From positions 1-38,526 of the forward strand of contig JAEENG010000128.1 in assembly GCA_016283615.1 (NCBI GenBank): a stretch of 38,526 bases of DNA, read 5' to 3'. The stretch comes from Treponema sp. GTDB taxonomy: Bacteria > Spirochaetota > Spirochaetia > Treponematales > Treponemataceae. The position numbers were made by a program, and so were the translations under genes. This document shows positions 1 to 10,313 of the stretch, one piece after another; within the stretch, counting starts at the first letter, position 1; each line of letters opens with the position of its first letter. The notes below the pieces were generated by a model. The model saw only the letters and a program-made list of their open reading frames with translations, was not told the DNA's origin and did not search any database.

Positions 1-1397
1 ACATCCTTTGCCCTGTAGATTTTTGTGGCAAGCTGGCGCACCTTGTCCGCAAGGGAAAGGTGGGAAGCATACAAATAATTGAATTTTGCCGGTGTGGATT
101 CTATGGTATCAACTACTGTCCGGGCAAGGGCAGTCATTCCTTCACCACCCTTTTCCCAGCCTTCGCAGACAACAGCCTTACAGCCTTTAAGTTCGCACAG
201 CTTATAGAGAAGATCAATTTCTTCTTTTGTGTCCGTCACAAATTTGTTGATTGCTACAACCGACGGAACTCCAAACTTGGAAATATTTTCGATATGAACT
301 GCAAGGTTTTCAAAGCCGCGCTCAAGGGCTGCGATACTTGGTGTAGACAAATCTGCCTTTGCCATTCCGCCGTGCATTTTGAGGGCACGGACAGTGGCTA
401 CGATTACAACAACGTCAGGTGAGATTCCTGCGACACGGCATTTGATGTCCATAAATTTTTCTGCACCCAGGTCTGCCGCAAAACCCGCTTCTGTAACAAC
501 ATAGTCGCCGCAGGCAAGGGCGCACATTGTAGCATTGATTGAATTAGTTCCCTGGGCGATGTTGGCAAAGGGACCGCCATGAACAAATACAGGATTTTTT
601 TCCAGTGTCTGAACAAGGTTCGGGCGGATTGCGTCTTTTAAAAGTGCGGCTACGGCACCGGTGCATTTTAATTCACAAAACTTAACGGGACGCTTGTCAA
701 AAGTCTGTCCGATTGTAATTGAATCAATACGCTTTTTTAAGTCAGAAATTGAAGTTGAAAGGCAGACTATGGCCATAAGTTCAGAGGCAACAGCGATGGT
801 AAAATGATCTTCCCGGGGAACACCGTCAAGACGTCCGCCAAGACCGATTGTTATGTTACGCAGGGCGCGGTCGTTAAGGTCAACACAGCGCTTCCAGGTA
901 ATGGTTCTTGAATCGATTCGGAGAAGGTTTCCCTGCTGGATATGGTTATCGATTAAAGCCGAAATAAGATTGTTTGCAATGGAAATCGCGTGAATATCCC
1001 CTGTAAAGTGAAGGTTAATGTCTTCCATGGGAACAATCTGTGCATAACCGCCGCCGCAGGCACCGCCCTTAACGCCAAAACACGGTCCGAGACTTGGTTC
1101 GCGAAGTGCAATTACAGCTTTTTTGCCGATTTTATTAAGACCGTCCCCAAGACCGATAGAAACAGTAGACTTACCTTCTCCGGCCGGAGTTGGAGTTACC
1201 GCAGTAGTCAGAATCAGCTTTCCGCGCTTACGCGGGTCAGAAGCCTTAGCCTGCAGAGAGCGCAGACTCTTCATGGTAAGCTTGGCTTTATACGAGCCGT
1301 ACAAATCAAGATCCTCTTCCTGCAAACCGATTTTCTTTGCAACTTCGAGAATCTTCTCCATCTTGTTATTCTGAGCGATTTCGATATCTGTAAACAC
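1..1397 (-). CDS. fhs: Formate--tetrahydrofolate ligase, 3' part cut by window edge
   Basis: ATP-dependent ligation of formate to tetrahydrofolate, giving 10-formyl-THF, in the cytoplasm. The minus-strand frame is open from the left edge to position 1397 and is missing from the ORF track because its stop lies outside. The start is GTG ([11 protein letters not shown]...), preceded at close range by AGGGGG. About 465 codons are present, so roughly 90 residues of the usual ~555 are missing. The nucleotide-binding segment reads [16 protein letters not shown] and is followed by [15 protein letters not shown], both typical of the family. The left edge still reads as family sequence ([12 protein letters not shown]). 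With folD at the other end of the window it supplies one-carbon units. The neighbour downstream of this start is lipoprotein A on the same strand. Confidence 0.95.
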   Translation of the reverse strand, partial: MFTDIEIAQNNKMEKILEVAKKIGLQEEDLDLYGSYKAKLTMKSLRSLQAKASDPRKRGKLILTTAVTPTPAGEGKSTVSIGLGDGLNKIGKKAVIALREPSLGPCFGVKGGACGGGYAQIVPMEDINLHFTGDIHAISIANNLISALIDNHIQQGNLLRIDSRTITWKRCVDLNDRALRNITIGLGGRLDGVPREDHFTIAVASELMAIVCLSTSISDLKKRIDSITIGQTFDKRPVKFCELKCTGAVAALLKDAIRPNLVQTLEKNPVFVHGGPFANIAQGTNSINATMCALACGDYVVTEAGFAADLGAEKFMDIKCRVAGISPDVVVIVATVRALKMHGGMAKADLSTPSIAALERGFENLAVHIENISKFGVPSVVAINKFVTDTKEEIDLLYKLCELKGCKAVVCEGWEKGGEGMTALARTVVDTIESTPAKFNYLYASHLSLADKVRQLATKIYRAKD

Positions 1398-1475
1398 GGC
1401 GTCCCCCTGTAAGTATCAGACTATTTTACCCGATTTTTGCCTGTCTGCAAAGGTGGGAGAACGCCGCTTTACACA

Positions 1476-4400
1476 TTAGTACCACTTATAACAGGCAGTT
1501 GTACCGTCAGCCCAGTGAATAAAACTGGTTTTATGCTTATATGTTACATAAGTGTAACTTGGTGAATATTCATAGCCTACAGGAACACCCACATTTGCAG
1601 CTGTAACTTTATTTTCTACAAGGTTAGCCTCATATCCATACAGGCTCCATTTAGTAAGATTTTCTCCAAAATCCGTATTACTGTAATATGTGTGCATGAA
1701 TACTGCATTATCACTTTTTACAAGAATTTTTGAATCAGTTGCTTTTAAGACTTCCTTTAATGTACAGACATTTTTAGGTCCGCACCAGTAGTAAACGGGA
1801 CCTGCATATTGCATTCTTCTATTAAAGCCCACAGCATTATCGTCTGAATACAATTTTAAAAAGTGATCTTTCAAAGTAGCAGCAAACGTCGGTGAAGATG
1901 AATTATTAATTACCTTTGTTACAGGCAGGTTTTGCCCATTATTGCCGGGAGTTGAACCCCACTTATAACTGTGAGTGTCGTAAAGGGAGGCTGAAGACGC
2001 CATAACCGGGTCAACATAAAGATATCCAAAACTTAAACAGTAGGATTTGACGGTAACCTTATTATTGGCATAATCAACAGCAAAATCTGCCGGGAAATCA
2101 TTAATATCAAAGAAACTGGTATATGGTTTATCGCCATATACTTTATAATTTCCCTTTCCATCATACAAAACCAGATAAGCGACCGATGCATTATTATCAT
2201 ATAAAAATGATTTTGGTACAACGACAGCTCTATAGTAGGTATTATCTTTCTGGTTTGAGGAATTATAATAATCAGAAAAATCAAAGTCTTCATACGGCAG
2301 CTGCAGTATTTCTTCGTCTGATTTTAAAACAACAGGGTTTTCAGAGCTGTCATAATACATCCTGAAATATCCTGTAACAGAGTCAGGGTCAGAATCATCT
2401 ACTATGGAATTTTTATAAAGATATCCCAGCTGTGTTTTATATTTATTCGGATAATAATTGGTCTGAGCCGACGACTCTAATGCTGGAGGTACAGTATCGT
2501 CTGCTGTCTGATAATCAAATTGGAGATGATCAGTAAAGGTTCCATCAGTATCTTGAATTAAGTAGGCTGACTGTAAATACTCCGCCTCCAGTATATAAAC
2601 CTTTTGTACAGCATCAACTATCCCGCTTGTAATAGAGTATGGTAATGTAAAGAAATAAGTCTTTTGATTCTGAAGCATTTCCTTTGTTATTACATAATAA
2701 TTATCTGATGTATTCTTTTTATTTGAGATTAATAAGGGGGCAACACTTTCTGCAGTGTCATTAAATGTTATGGTAGCGGTATATGAAGCTGCATTAATTA
2801 CATTAATTTTCTCGTATGACCAGTCTTCAACAACATTACAATCTTCTTCTGTTTCAGTGTAAATTTGAAGAGTAAAATCTTTCTTATAGCTATTAGTATC
2901 AAGCAGGGTGTATATGTCATTATTGTTTTTATTCTCGTGATTTTCATATTGATGATACAAATAAGCATAAAAACGGGAGTCAAGTGTATACGTGGTACTG
3001 GATGCATTTAAAAACCATCCTCTATAATCACCTGAAATTTCTCTGTCCCATACCTTTGTATCAGTATCTGCTTCATGCACAGTCAGATAAGGTGCGTAAT
3101 CTGTGTCCGAAAGGGATTTAAATACCGGAATATACCATATAACAATATAATTATCGAAAGTCATTTCTTTCAGCATAAACTCAATTTCTGCTGCCCCTGG
3201 AATGTAACAGTATTTTTCCAGGATATTTCCAACTCCATCCTGCAGGGTAACTTTTATATAAGTTGTCTGCGATAAATCGAGGGTATCCGGTAATATATGG
3301 TTATAAAACCCAGTAACACTGGAAGGACCACCGGCAAGAGAAAAGTCTTTTTCCAAATCAGCAGAATAGACAGAAGGATCAACACTTATGTCCGATGCCG
3401 ATATTGTAACGCCTTCATTATAAGAACCTTCGCTGCTGCCCCACTGGATTTTCCATTCAAGTGAGTCTTCATCCGTACTGAAATCTTCAGTTCCAGTTTT
3501 ATACCAGTAATCTTTTCTATCGTCTTTTAATGACTTTTGATTAAACCAGATTTTTCTGACTGGTTCTGTATTTGTGTCATCTAAAGTGCGTTCATTAAAA
3601 ATGAATAATGACTGCCCGATAAATCCTGTATCCATAATTACATAATATGTAAACACAGCAGAATTATTTTCATTATCCAGAACATAAAAATCCAGCTGTA
3701 CAAGACCATCACTGCTTAAACATTCATAATCTGCATCCAGATAATAAGTGGTTCCATCTTTTACAACTGCATCAGAAAGCATTCGTTTTGTACACACTGC
3801 AACAGGAGAATAATATACAGAAAAATCACTTCCAGCAGCAGCATATCTGGTAATCTGGGTCTCTGTTACCCTTACTTCCTTTACGCCGGAAATTGTGTCG
3901 GTTGCAGTTAAATCAAGATGCAATTTACGGCTGACATGATTGGCAGTAATGAGTTCGTCCGTCATATTGCCAGGAGTAAGATCCTGAGATAGCACTTTAT
4001 TATCAAACTGAGCAGTTAAAGTATGACTGACAACATTTGGAGGGAGAAGGTCGGTCCGCCGGGTTGCATTCAATCTGTATTTATAGATAAAAGTGTCGAT
4101 ACAATCAACATCTGAAGTGCTTTTAATGCTTCCTGCTTCATAAGCGGTTCCGGATTCGGTTTCTGTAAATATGCAGTTTATATACAGGCCAAGTTCAAGA
4201 ATATCAATTGAATTCCTGTCAAGCAGATAATCTGAGATTTCCAGAACAAGGGTTCTTCCATCATCAGAAAGGGTTGGTACACTGTAAAATTTATTCAGAT
4301 TTTCAAAAGTTTTTTCATTTTGAATCAAAAGATTTTTTAATATGAGATTATTACCATCGTAATACCCGTATATTCTGTTTTCTTTATCACGCAAAACTTT

Positions 4401-5689
4401 TTCTTCCGGGCAGTTTACAGGAATTTCTGAATCTGTGAATCTGAAAGAATCAATATGCACAGGTTCACTGAAATTAATTGTAACCGGAGTATCACACAGA
4501 GTTCCGCCCAGTGTATACTGAGGAGATACATCTGTAACAAAAGGATGCAATCTGCCTGCAGGTAAAACAGTTATAACTTTAGCACTGACACCTGTAACTG
4601 ATTTTAAAGTAAGCTGAACTTTACGGTTCTTTAAAAGTTCTTCCGCAGTTTTGTCATCAGGGGCAATTACTTCAAGAATTTTTGATTCACCATCCAGGAT
4701 GAAATTTCCATTTTTTGTAAGTACAGTTCCATCTGAATTTTTAAAAGTCCAGTTATCAAAGGAACAGTGTTCATTTAATGTAAAGTTTATAATTTTTGAC
4801 TCATATTCATACAGCTGGAATTCGCCGCTTACATCACAATTTCCGTTTTCAGGATTATTAGGGACCCTGACAGTCACAAAGTTTTTTGTTGTATTATTAA
4901 TCTCAAAACTGAATGTTTTATCTTCTGACATTTCAACTTTTGTAATTCCGCTGAGATAATAAAACTCTTTTGGTACCGTAACCTTTATTTCCATTGAACC
5001 ACCAGTAAGTTCGAAGGGATTGGAATCCTTAGCATTAAAAGTTATGCTGGTTTTGTCAGAATTAATCAGAGGTTCCTCGTAATGATCCCTTACATTAACT
5101 CCGGCACCGTTAACAATTTTTATTTTATTGAGGGCGGCATAGAGTTCGGACTGAGGATAATTTTCTGCGGAAGGCTCGCCTTCCATTGAAAGCGGTTTAT
5201 TGAAATTAATTACAATGGAAGTGTTTTTAGGCTTTAAACCGCCTGTACCGTCCGGGCTTACTGTTGGAAAAGGACGTTCAACACAGTATGGTTCTATGAT
5301 TATTTTTTGTGCCAGGCATTTTTTAATTGTGGCGGTGGTTTCAAAAGCGGATGTATCATCAAAACTAACGGAACTTTCGGGAGTTGCGCGCCAGTACATA
5401 AATTTGTAGCCTGACTGAGGTTCAAACTTAAGCGCGATTTTATCAGTTTCTTTGTAAGTTTTATCATAAAGGTTTGCGGCAGGAACAAGAGTTTTTACCG
5501 CCGATGCATTTGCACTGATTTCAACCTCAGCATATACACTCTCGTTATATGCAAGCATTTCCTCCAGTTCTTTTTTCTGAAGTTCTCCATTCAGAAAGTT
5601 GTCGCAGGATACGAGCAGAACTGCACAGGCAGCAAATAAAAGGGCCTTTAGGGTTTTACCCCCCCCACAAATGACAAGTATTTAATCAT
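1476..5689 (-). CDS. Giant Ig-like repeat lipoprotein A; out of frame at a G8 tract (phase OFF as sequenced)
   Basis: A surface lipoprotein of about 1400 aa. The ORF-track start (5558) is internal. The same frame continues upstream through TLKALLFAACAVLLVSC-DNFLNG, a lipoprotein signal with its lipobox, but reaches a stop at 5682-5684 without ATG, GTG or TTG. The plausible start is ATG at 5687-5689, with GAGG 7 nt upstream. It reads MIKYLSFVGGVKP-stop because a run of eight G (5659-5666) leaves it out of frame. Nine (or six) G would join the signal peptide to the body. The mature part has two units, each a beta repeat with an aromatic FxxW core followed by an SbsA/Big_5-like Ig domain (for example TLGGTLCDTPVTINFSEPV), then a long unrecognised C-terminal region. 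It is paralogous to lipoprotein B along its length, which has three units. Ligand or role unknown. An indel error in the homopolymer is the alternative. Confidence 0.75.
5659..5666 (-). repeat. G8 homopolymer at the start of lipoprotein A
   Basis: Eight consecutive C on the plus strand, so G8 in the coding strand. It lies between the SD-preceded ATG (5689) and the lipoprotein signal sequence. With eight G the ATG frame stops after 13 codons; with nine it reads into the 1360-aa body. Only one other run of this length was seen in the window, in the signal region of the paralogue. Confidence 0.85.
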
Positions 5690-5721
5690 GACAAAGCCTC
5701 GCTTAAAACAATTTTAATCTA

Positions 5722-5750
5722 ATTTTAATACACAATTATTATATTGTCAT
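5722..5750 (-). promoter_or_regulatory. Candidate sigma70 promoter for lipoprotein A
   Basis: On the minus strand ATGACA, 17 nt, TAAAAT, ending 32 nt before the ATG at 5689. The arrangement matches the candidate promoter of lipoprotein B (GTGACA-17-TAAAAT). A second TAAAAT lies slightly downstream. Confidence 0.5.
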
Positions 5751-5799
5751 GTTTAAACAAGGCTGTTGAGAAAATTGTAAATGTTTTGTTATCGTCTTT

Positions 5800-7239
5800 T
5801 TACAGTACCCAGGTTTCCAGAAAGTCTGCGATTCCGTCCTCGTTGTTTGTGGCGCGGGTTACAAAGCGGGCAACTTCCTTCAAGTGCTCCTGGCCGTTTT
5901 TCATGGCAACTCCGTATTCAACCATGGTGAGCATGGACTCATCATTAAAGCTGTCGCCAAATGCCATTGTCTTTATGCGCTGAACTCCAAGTTTGTCTGC
6001 AAGCCACAAAACTGCCTGGCCCTTTCCGCAGTTGTGCGGCATTACTTCCAGAAAGAAGGGCTTACTTGTAAAAACATCTGCCCTGCCCTGCAGTTTTGCC
6101 TTTAATTCTGGGAGGAATTCTGCTACTTCTTCTTCCGGAGCCGGAACGAGAATCTTAGGGTGGCCCTTTTCCATAAATTCATCAAAATCAGGAACTACCT
6201 TAAAATTCAGGCCGCATAAAATGCTGTCCTTTCTTGTCCACTCTGTGTCACGGTCTGCGTAAATTGTGTCCGCGTCGCAAACATGACATCCCATTCCGCG
6301 CGCGTCTGCTTCCTTATGAACCAGGCGCAGAATTCCTGAACCAAGTTTCTGTTCGTAAACCGGCTGTCGTGTGTGCAAATCCAGAATGCTTGCGCCGTTG
6401 ATTCCTATCAGGTAACGGCCGTACTGGCTGCCTGCAATATCAAGCTGTCTTACAAACGGCAGAATCGCGTTTTCGGCACGGCCCGAGCAGAGAACAATGT
6501 AAATTCCTTTTTTAGTACAGTCCTGAATCGCTTTTATGGTGCGCGGACTTATTTTGAGGTTTGAATTTAACAATGTGTCGTCCAGGTCAAATGCTATGAG
6601 GCCGATATCAAGTTTTGAATCCGGAAGTTTTGCAGAAAAAATCTGTTCCTTGTCGATTTTTTTTGACCGGCAGGAAACACTGATTCCATCACCAAAAGGA
6701 TAAAACTCCGTGTAAAATTCAACGTTGTTTTTTAAGAAATCAACATATTTTTTGATTTTGCGCACCAGTTTGATCGTGCTGTAGTTGTGCGTAAGGCTCT
6801 GGTCTTCTACCATTCCGTGGAACGAAAGATTGTCAGAAATGATTACACCGCGTTCGCTCAAATTATCCTTGAATTTTTCAAAACAACGGATGTACTGGGC
6901 TTTTGGGCCGTCTATAAAAATCAAATCGAATTTCTGGTCTGTCTGAAACTTGAGCGCATCCTGATTGATTGCGGTAATTTTATCTTCAAGTCCGTTGTCG
7001 CTGATGTTCTGGCGGGCTTTGATGTAGCGGTCAAGATCAAGTTCAAGAGTAACTACTTTTACGTCGTCAGTAGCTTTTGCAAAACGAATAGACGAGTAGC
7101 CGATTGCAGTTCCTATTTCCAGAACCGAGTGAACATCGTGAGTTTTTATGTAATTGCAGATAAAATCGATTCCACCGTCCTGCATAATCGGAACCTGGTG
7201 GCTTTTTGCATATTGTTTGATGTCAGAAATTTGATTCAT
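5800..7239 (-). CDS. Fusion: SAM-dependent O-methyltransferase (N) + Cof-type HAD phosphatase (C)
   Basis: Two enzymes in one 479-aa chain. Residues 1-195 form a class I methyltransferase of the O-methyltransferase/TrmR (YrrM) type: SAM-binding SVLEIGTAIGYSS, acidic residue in VVTLELD, then DLIFIDGPK and IISDNLSFHG. Residues ~210-479 form a Cof/HAD-IIB hydrolase: motif I AFDLDDTLLNS, motif II VLCSGR, motif IV MAFGDSFNDESML. Both domains keep their catalytic motifs and each is near the length of the stand-alone protein. The methyl acceptor (tRNA wobble uridine or a small molecule) and the phosphate substrate cannot be read from sequence. The start ATG sits 6 nt after an extended -10 and has no SD, and thiN ends just upstream. 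The stop is 110 nt from the lipoprotein A start. Confidence 0.9.
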   Translation of the reverse strand: MNQISDIKQYAKSHQVPIMQDGGIDFICNYIKTHDVHSVLEIGTAIGYSSIRFAKATDDVKVVTLELDLDRYIKARQNISDNGLEDKITAINQDALKFQTDQKFDLIFIDGPKAQYIRCFEKFKDNLSERGVIISDNLSFHGMVEDQSLTHNYSTIKLVRKIKKYVDFLKNNVEFYTEFYPFGDGISVSCRSKKIDKEQIFSAKLPDSKLDIGLIAFDLDDTLLNSNLKISPRTIKAIQDCTKKGIYIVLCSGRAENAILPFVRQLDIAGSQYGRYLIGINGASILDLHTRQPVYEQKLGSGILRLVHKEADARGMGCHVCDADTIYADRDTEWTRKDSILCGLNFKVVPDFDEFMEKGHPKILVPAPEEEVAEFLPELKAKLQGRADVFTSKPFFLEVMPHNCGKGQAVLWLADKLGVQRIKTMAFGDSFNDESMLTMVEYGVAMKNGQEHLKEVARFVTRATNNEDGIADFLETWVL

Positions 7240-7245
7240 TCTTTT

Positions 7246-7254
7246 ATTATATCA
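7246..7254 (-). promoter_or_regulatory. Extended -10 element; leaderless start for the methyltransferase/HAD gene
   Basis: The minus strand reads TGATATAAT-AAAAGA-ATG. This is an extended -10 (TGnTATAAT) whose last base is 6 nt from the start codon. The TGA of the element is also the thiN stop codon. No SD is present and the -35 is weak. A transcript would start at or next to the ATG. Confidence 0.55.
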
Positions 7255-7878
7255 AAATACCTTTATAAGCAAAAGTTGGCCCTCTCCGACAGTCACTGTC
7301 GAAGTCTTTCCCTTTAGCACGCGGTTACTTATTGCGTACTGGTAGGAAGGCACGATTGCGGCATTATCAAGCGGGTACTCTGCGTTTTTTATCGTCACAT
7401 TTTTTGCAGGTCCATTGATGCACATCAGCGAAAAATATGAAAAACTGTCCGGGATGGATTCAACAGAGGAACCTGCGATTTTTATAATTGAATAGTCATC
7501 GACTGCAAAGGCATTTTTTTTATTCTCAAACAAATACAAAAGCACGGACAAATTGCACATTGTGTGGTCAAGTCTCCCGCCCGTAACGCCCACCAGAACA
7601 AAGTCGGTAAAACCGCGTTCAAGGGCAGTTTTTGCGGCAAAAAACACATCGGTGTCGTCTTTGTGTGTCGGAAGCTTTATGAGTTCAACTCCGGCCGGAG
7701 CGTTCTGCAAATTGAATGAATCAAAATCGCCTGTCACCAGATCCGCTTCAAAACCCAGAGAATCTTTGTGGTTGAGTCCGCCGTCACAGTAAATAAAAAA
7801 ATCGTCTTTTCTGAGATAGGATTTGACTCGACCGTAGTCCCGGATCCGGGCTCCGCCAACAATGACACAACGCTTCAT
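7252..7878 (-). CDS. thiN: Thiamine diphosphokinase
   Basis: Transfers pyrophosphate from ATP to thiamine, giving the cofactor thiamine diphosphate; cytoplasmic. At 208 aa it has the usual length. Visible family features are the N-terminal VIVGGA, CDGGLNH, the acidic GDFDS motif, the THKDDTD motif and GVTGGRLDHTMCN. The start ATG at 7878 lies 6 nt downstream of a good promoter (TTGAAT-17-GATAAT) with no SD, so translation is probably leaderless. It is divergent from the BMP transporter operon, with an 85-nt shared intergenic region. No TPP riboswitch is visible. Confidence 0.92.
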   Translation of the reverse strand: MKRCVIVGGARIRDYGRVKSYLRKDDFFIYCDGGLNHKDSLGFEADLVTGDFDSFNLQNAPAGVELIKLPTHKDDTDVFFAAKTALERGFTDFVLVGVTGGRLDHTMCNLSVLLYLFENKKNAFAVDDYSIIKIAGSSVESIPDSFSYFSLMCINGPAKNVTIKNAEYPLDNAAIVPSYQYAISNRVLKGKTSTVTVGEGQLLLIKVF

Positions 7879-7884
7879 AAGTTT

Positions 7885-7913
7885 ATTATCGCGTTTGAAG
7901 GGCTTGAATTCAA
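7885..7913 (-). promoter_or_regulatory. thiN promoter, leaderless architecture
   Basis: Minus strand TTGAAT, 17 nt, GATAAT, then AAACTT and the thiN ATG. The -35 sits in the palindrome CTTGAATTCAAG, which borders the -35 of the divergent BMP operon promoter. Confidence 0.55.
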
Positions 7914-7914
7914 G

Positions 7915-7942
7915 TTGTAGAATTTTTTAACTCTGTTATAAT
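7915..7942 (+). promoter_or_regulatory. Candidate promoter of the BMP transporter operon
   Basis: Plus strand TTGTAG, 16 nt, TATAAT, followed by a 21-nt leader carrying GGAAGAAGG before the ATG at 7964. Back to back with the thiN promoter. Confidence 0.55.
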
Positions 7943-7963
7943 TATAGGAAGAAGGTAATCATT

Positions 7964-8953
7964 ATGTTCAATAAATATATCAAAATCATTTGTTCAGTTT
8001 TTATCTGTATTTTTAGTTTTTCGTGCTCACGCACAGGCGGACAGCGCATCGCAGTATATGTTCCGGGAATTATAGCGGACAGCCCAACTTACGCCGACGT
8101 TGTAAAAGGCGTTCAGAAAGCGGTCAACGAGTGGAATATGGACAACTCCGATCCGGTTCAGCTTACAGTAGTTGAAGCAGGCACAACCCAGTCGCAGTGG
8201 CAGCCGGGAATCACTGCCCTTGCTGCAAGCGGAAAATACGATGTAATCATTTCCTCCAACCCTTCAATGCCTGAACTTTGCAAGCCGGTTGCAAAGAACT
8301 TTCCAAACCAGAAATTTATTCTCCTTGATGCCTTCTGCGAAGACAATGACCAGATAAGCACCGTAAACTACAACCAGAAATACCAGAGTTATTTAAGCGG
8401 TTACATGGCAGGCCTTTCAACAAAAAACAACAAGGTCGGTCTTATCGCCGCCCAGGAATATCCGGTAATGAACGAAATTCTCTACCCATACTTTGAAAAG
8501 GGCGCCAAAAAGGCAAATCCGTGGTGCCGCACATTTTTCAGGGTTATCGGAAACTGGTACGACGCTTCAAAAGGCGCAGAACTTGCACGCTCTCTCGCTG
8601 ACGCGGGCGTGGATGTAATTCTTCCGATCTGCGGTGGAGCAAGCCAGGGCGTTATCGTAACTGCCCGCGAACGAAACCTTAAACTCGTATGGTTTGACGA
8701 AGACGCTTTTGACAAGGCTCCGATGACAATAATCAGCTGCACAAAAATTGTTCACGATAAGGCTGCTTACGAGTCTACTTTTGAATTTTTAAAGGGCGAA
8801 ACTCAGTGGGGTTCCGTAAAAACAATCGGAACACTCTCAGACGGATATCTTGAATTTGTAACTGACAACGAAAACTACATCAGGGCCAACTCAGAAGAAG
8901 TACGCGCAAAGATTGAACAGGTAAAGACAGAGCTCAAAAATTCCGAAATTTAA
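7964..8953 (+). CDS. BMP/PnrA-family substrate-binding lipoprotein
   Basis: Extracytoplasmic receptor of an ABC importer. The family includes PnrA (TmpC) of Treponema pallidum, which binds purine nucleosides, and Med/BMP proteins. The signal peptide ends in the lipobox FSFSC-SRT, so the mature protein is lipid-anchored at residue ~21. The body carries the family start (IAVYVPGIIADSPTYADVV), YLSGYMAGL, KVGLIAAQ and the glycine-rich DVILPICGGASQG. At 329 aa it has the usual length. It is first in a four-gene operon with an ATPase 7 nt downstream and two overlapping permeases. Purine nucleosides are the most likely substrate by family and spirochaete context, which is inference. Confidence 0.88.
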   Translation: MFNKYIKIICSVFICIFSFSCSRTGGQRIAVYVPGIIADSPTYADVVKGVQKAVNEWNMDNSDPVQLTVVEAGTTQSQWQPGITALAASGKYDVIISSNPSMPELCKPVAKNFPNQKFILLDAFCEDNDQISTVNYNQKYQSYLSGYMAGLSTKNNKVGLIAAQEYPVMNEILYPYFEKGAKKANPWCRTFFRVIGNWYDASKGAELARSLADAGVDVILPICGGASQGVIVTARERNLKLVWFDEDAFDKAPMTIISCTKIVHDKAAYESTFEFLKGETQWGSVKTIGTLSDGYLEFVTDNENYIRANSEEVRAKIEQVKTELKNSEI

Positions 8954-8960
8954 TACGGAA

Positions 8961-10313
8961 ATGGACATTAAACTTAAAAACATAAGTAAATCGTTTGGAG
9001 CCAAAGAAGTCTTAAAAAACATCTCCGTTACCTTTGAAAGCGGCAAAATCAACGCCATTCTCGGAGAAAACGGAGCCGGAAAAACCACTCTTGCAAACAT
9101 AATTGAACAGTATCCTGGTGTCGCAAAAATAGACCAGACTCCCCTTCTGGCAAATGAACTCACAATTCTCCAGAATATTTACCTGTGCAATAACAGCCGT
9201 CTCTCAAAACGCCAGATAAAGGCAAAAATCTCCGAGCTCTGCGCAAAATGGTGTCCTGATTTAAATCTCAAAAAGCGCATTTACAACTGCGGAGCCGACG
9301 AGCGTTTTTTTGCAGCCCTTTTGTCAAAACTCGTTTACGACCCGCAGATTTTAATTCTTGATGAACCTGCAAGCCGTCTGGACTGGCAGGAAAAACGCAC
9401 TCTCTACGCAAACCTCCGCCCTCTTGCCGACAGGGGCCTGAATATCATAATTATCACCCACTCCATGAGCGAAGCAGAACTTTACACCGACACAATCACC
9501 GTCCTCGAGCGCGGAAGAATCGCAGAACGCTACGAAAACAGCCGCGATTTTGAACGCAACCGCTTTGCTTTTCTTGCAAACGAAGAAAATACAAATTCAA
9601 CAAATCCGCTTTTAAGCGCGCCAAGAACGCGCAGCGCAGATTATCTGGTCCAGTACGAGCACTTAAAATCAAGCCCGCTGAATGAACCAAAAATAATCGA
9701 CGCAAGCTTTGCCCTTGAACGCGGAAAAGTTACTTTGATTCAGGGCTCGAGCGACGACGGGCTTTTAACCCTTGAGCGGCTGCTGACGGGAATGAGTAAT
9801 AATTCAATCCACGGAAAAATCACTTTCAGACGGGGAAGGCACCTTGTACACAAAAACCTTTTCTGGTGCGGGGCCTCGCCCAAAAAAATCAGAAACAGTC
9901 TCGGAAAAAACTCCGTTGCACTCGTGTCATCAGACAAACTTTACCTTTCTTCAAACCCGAACCTGACCGTATGCCAGATGCTTTGCATTCATCAGAAAAA
10001 AGATGACGACGGTTTTGCGTATTCAATCATAAACAGGGCGCGTGTCAACACAGGCAGCCAGGAATTGACCGACACTTTGAGCGGCGGAATGCTCCAGAAA
10101 CTTATCCTCGAGAGGGAACTTTCACTCAATCCAAAACTTATAATTTTGAGCGAACCTCTGCAGGGGCTGGACCAGGCATCTGCCCAGGCCTTTTGCCGGA
10201 GACTGCGTTCACTTTCGTACGGCGGAAAGACAGTCCTCGTTTTGAGTTCCACAGAGTTTCCGACTGTCTACACTGATAAAATTTACATTTTGCAAAAAGG
10301 AGTTTTAAGTTGA
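8961..10313 (+). CDS. Double-NBD ABC transporter ATPase with split catalytic motifs
   Basis: Energises the BMP-linked importer (YufO/RbsA-like fused ATPases). Residues 1-215 are NBD1 with intact Walker A (GENGAGKTT), Walker B (QILILDEPASRLDW) and H-loop (IIITHSMSEAE), but its signature position reads CGADERFFAAL and not LSGGQ. Residues 225-450 are NBD2 with a good signature (LSGGMLQKLIL), but the P-loop reads QGSSDDGLLTL without GKS/T, and Walker B is IILSEPLQGLD with Asp changed to Ser. Only one composite site (NBD1 Walker motifs plus NBD2 signature) should hydrolyse ATP. At 450 aa it is shorter than the usual ~500-510. It follows the receptor by 7 nt and overlaps the permease start by 4 nt. 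Confidence 0.9.
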   Translation: MDIKLKNISKSFGAKEVLKNISVTFESGKINAILGENGAGKTTLANIIEQYPGVAKIDQTPLLANELTILQNIYLCNNSRLSKRQIKAKISELCAKWCPDLNLKKRIYNCGADERFFAALLSKLVYDPQILILDEPASRLDWQEKRTLYANLRPLADRGLNIIIITHSMSEAELYTDTITVLERGRIAERYENSRDFERNRFAFLANEENTNSTNPLLSAPRTRSADYLVQYEHLKSSPLNEPKIIDASFALERGKVTLIQGSSDDGLLTLERLLTGMSNNSIHGKITFRRGRHLVHKNLFWCGASPKKIRNSLGKNSVALVSSDKLYLSSNPNLTVCQMLCIHQKKDDDGFAYSIINRARVNTGSQELTDTLSGGMLQKLILERELSLNPKLIILSEPLQGLDQASAQAFCRRLRSLSYGGKTVLVLSSTEFPTVYTDKIYILQKGVLS

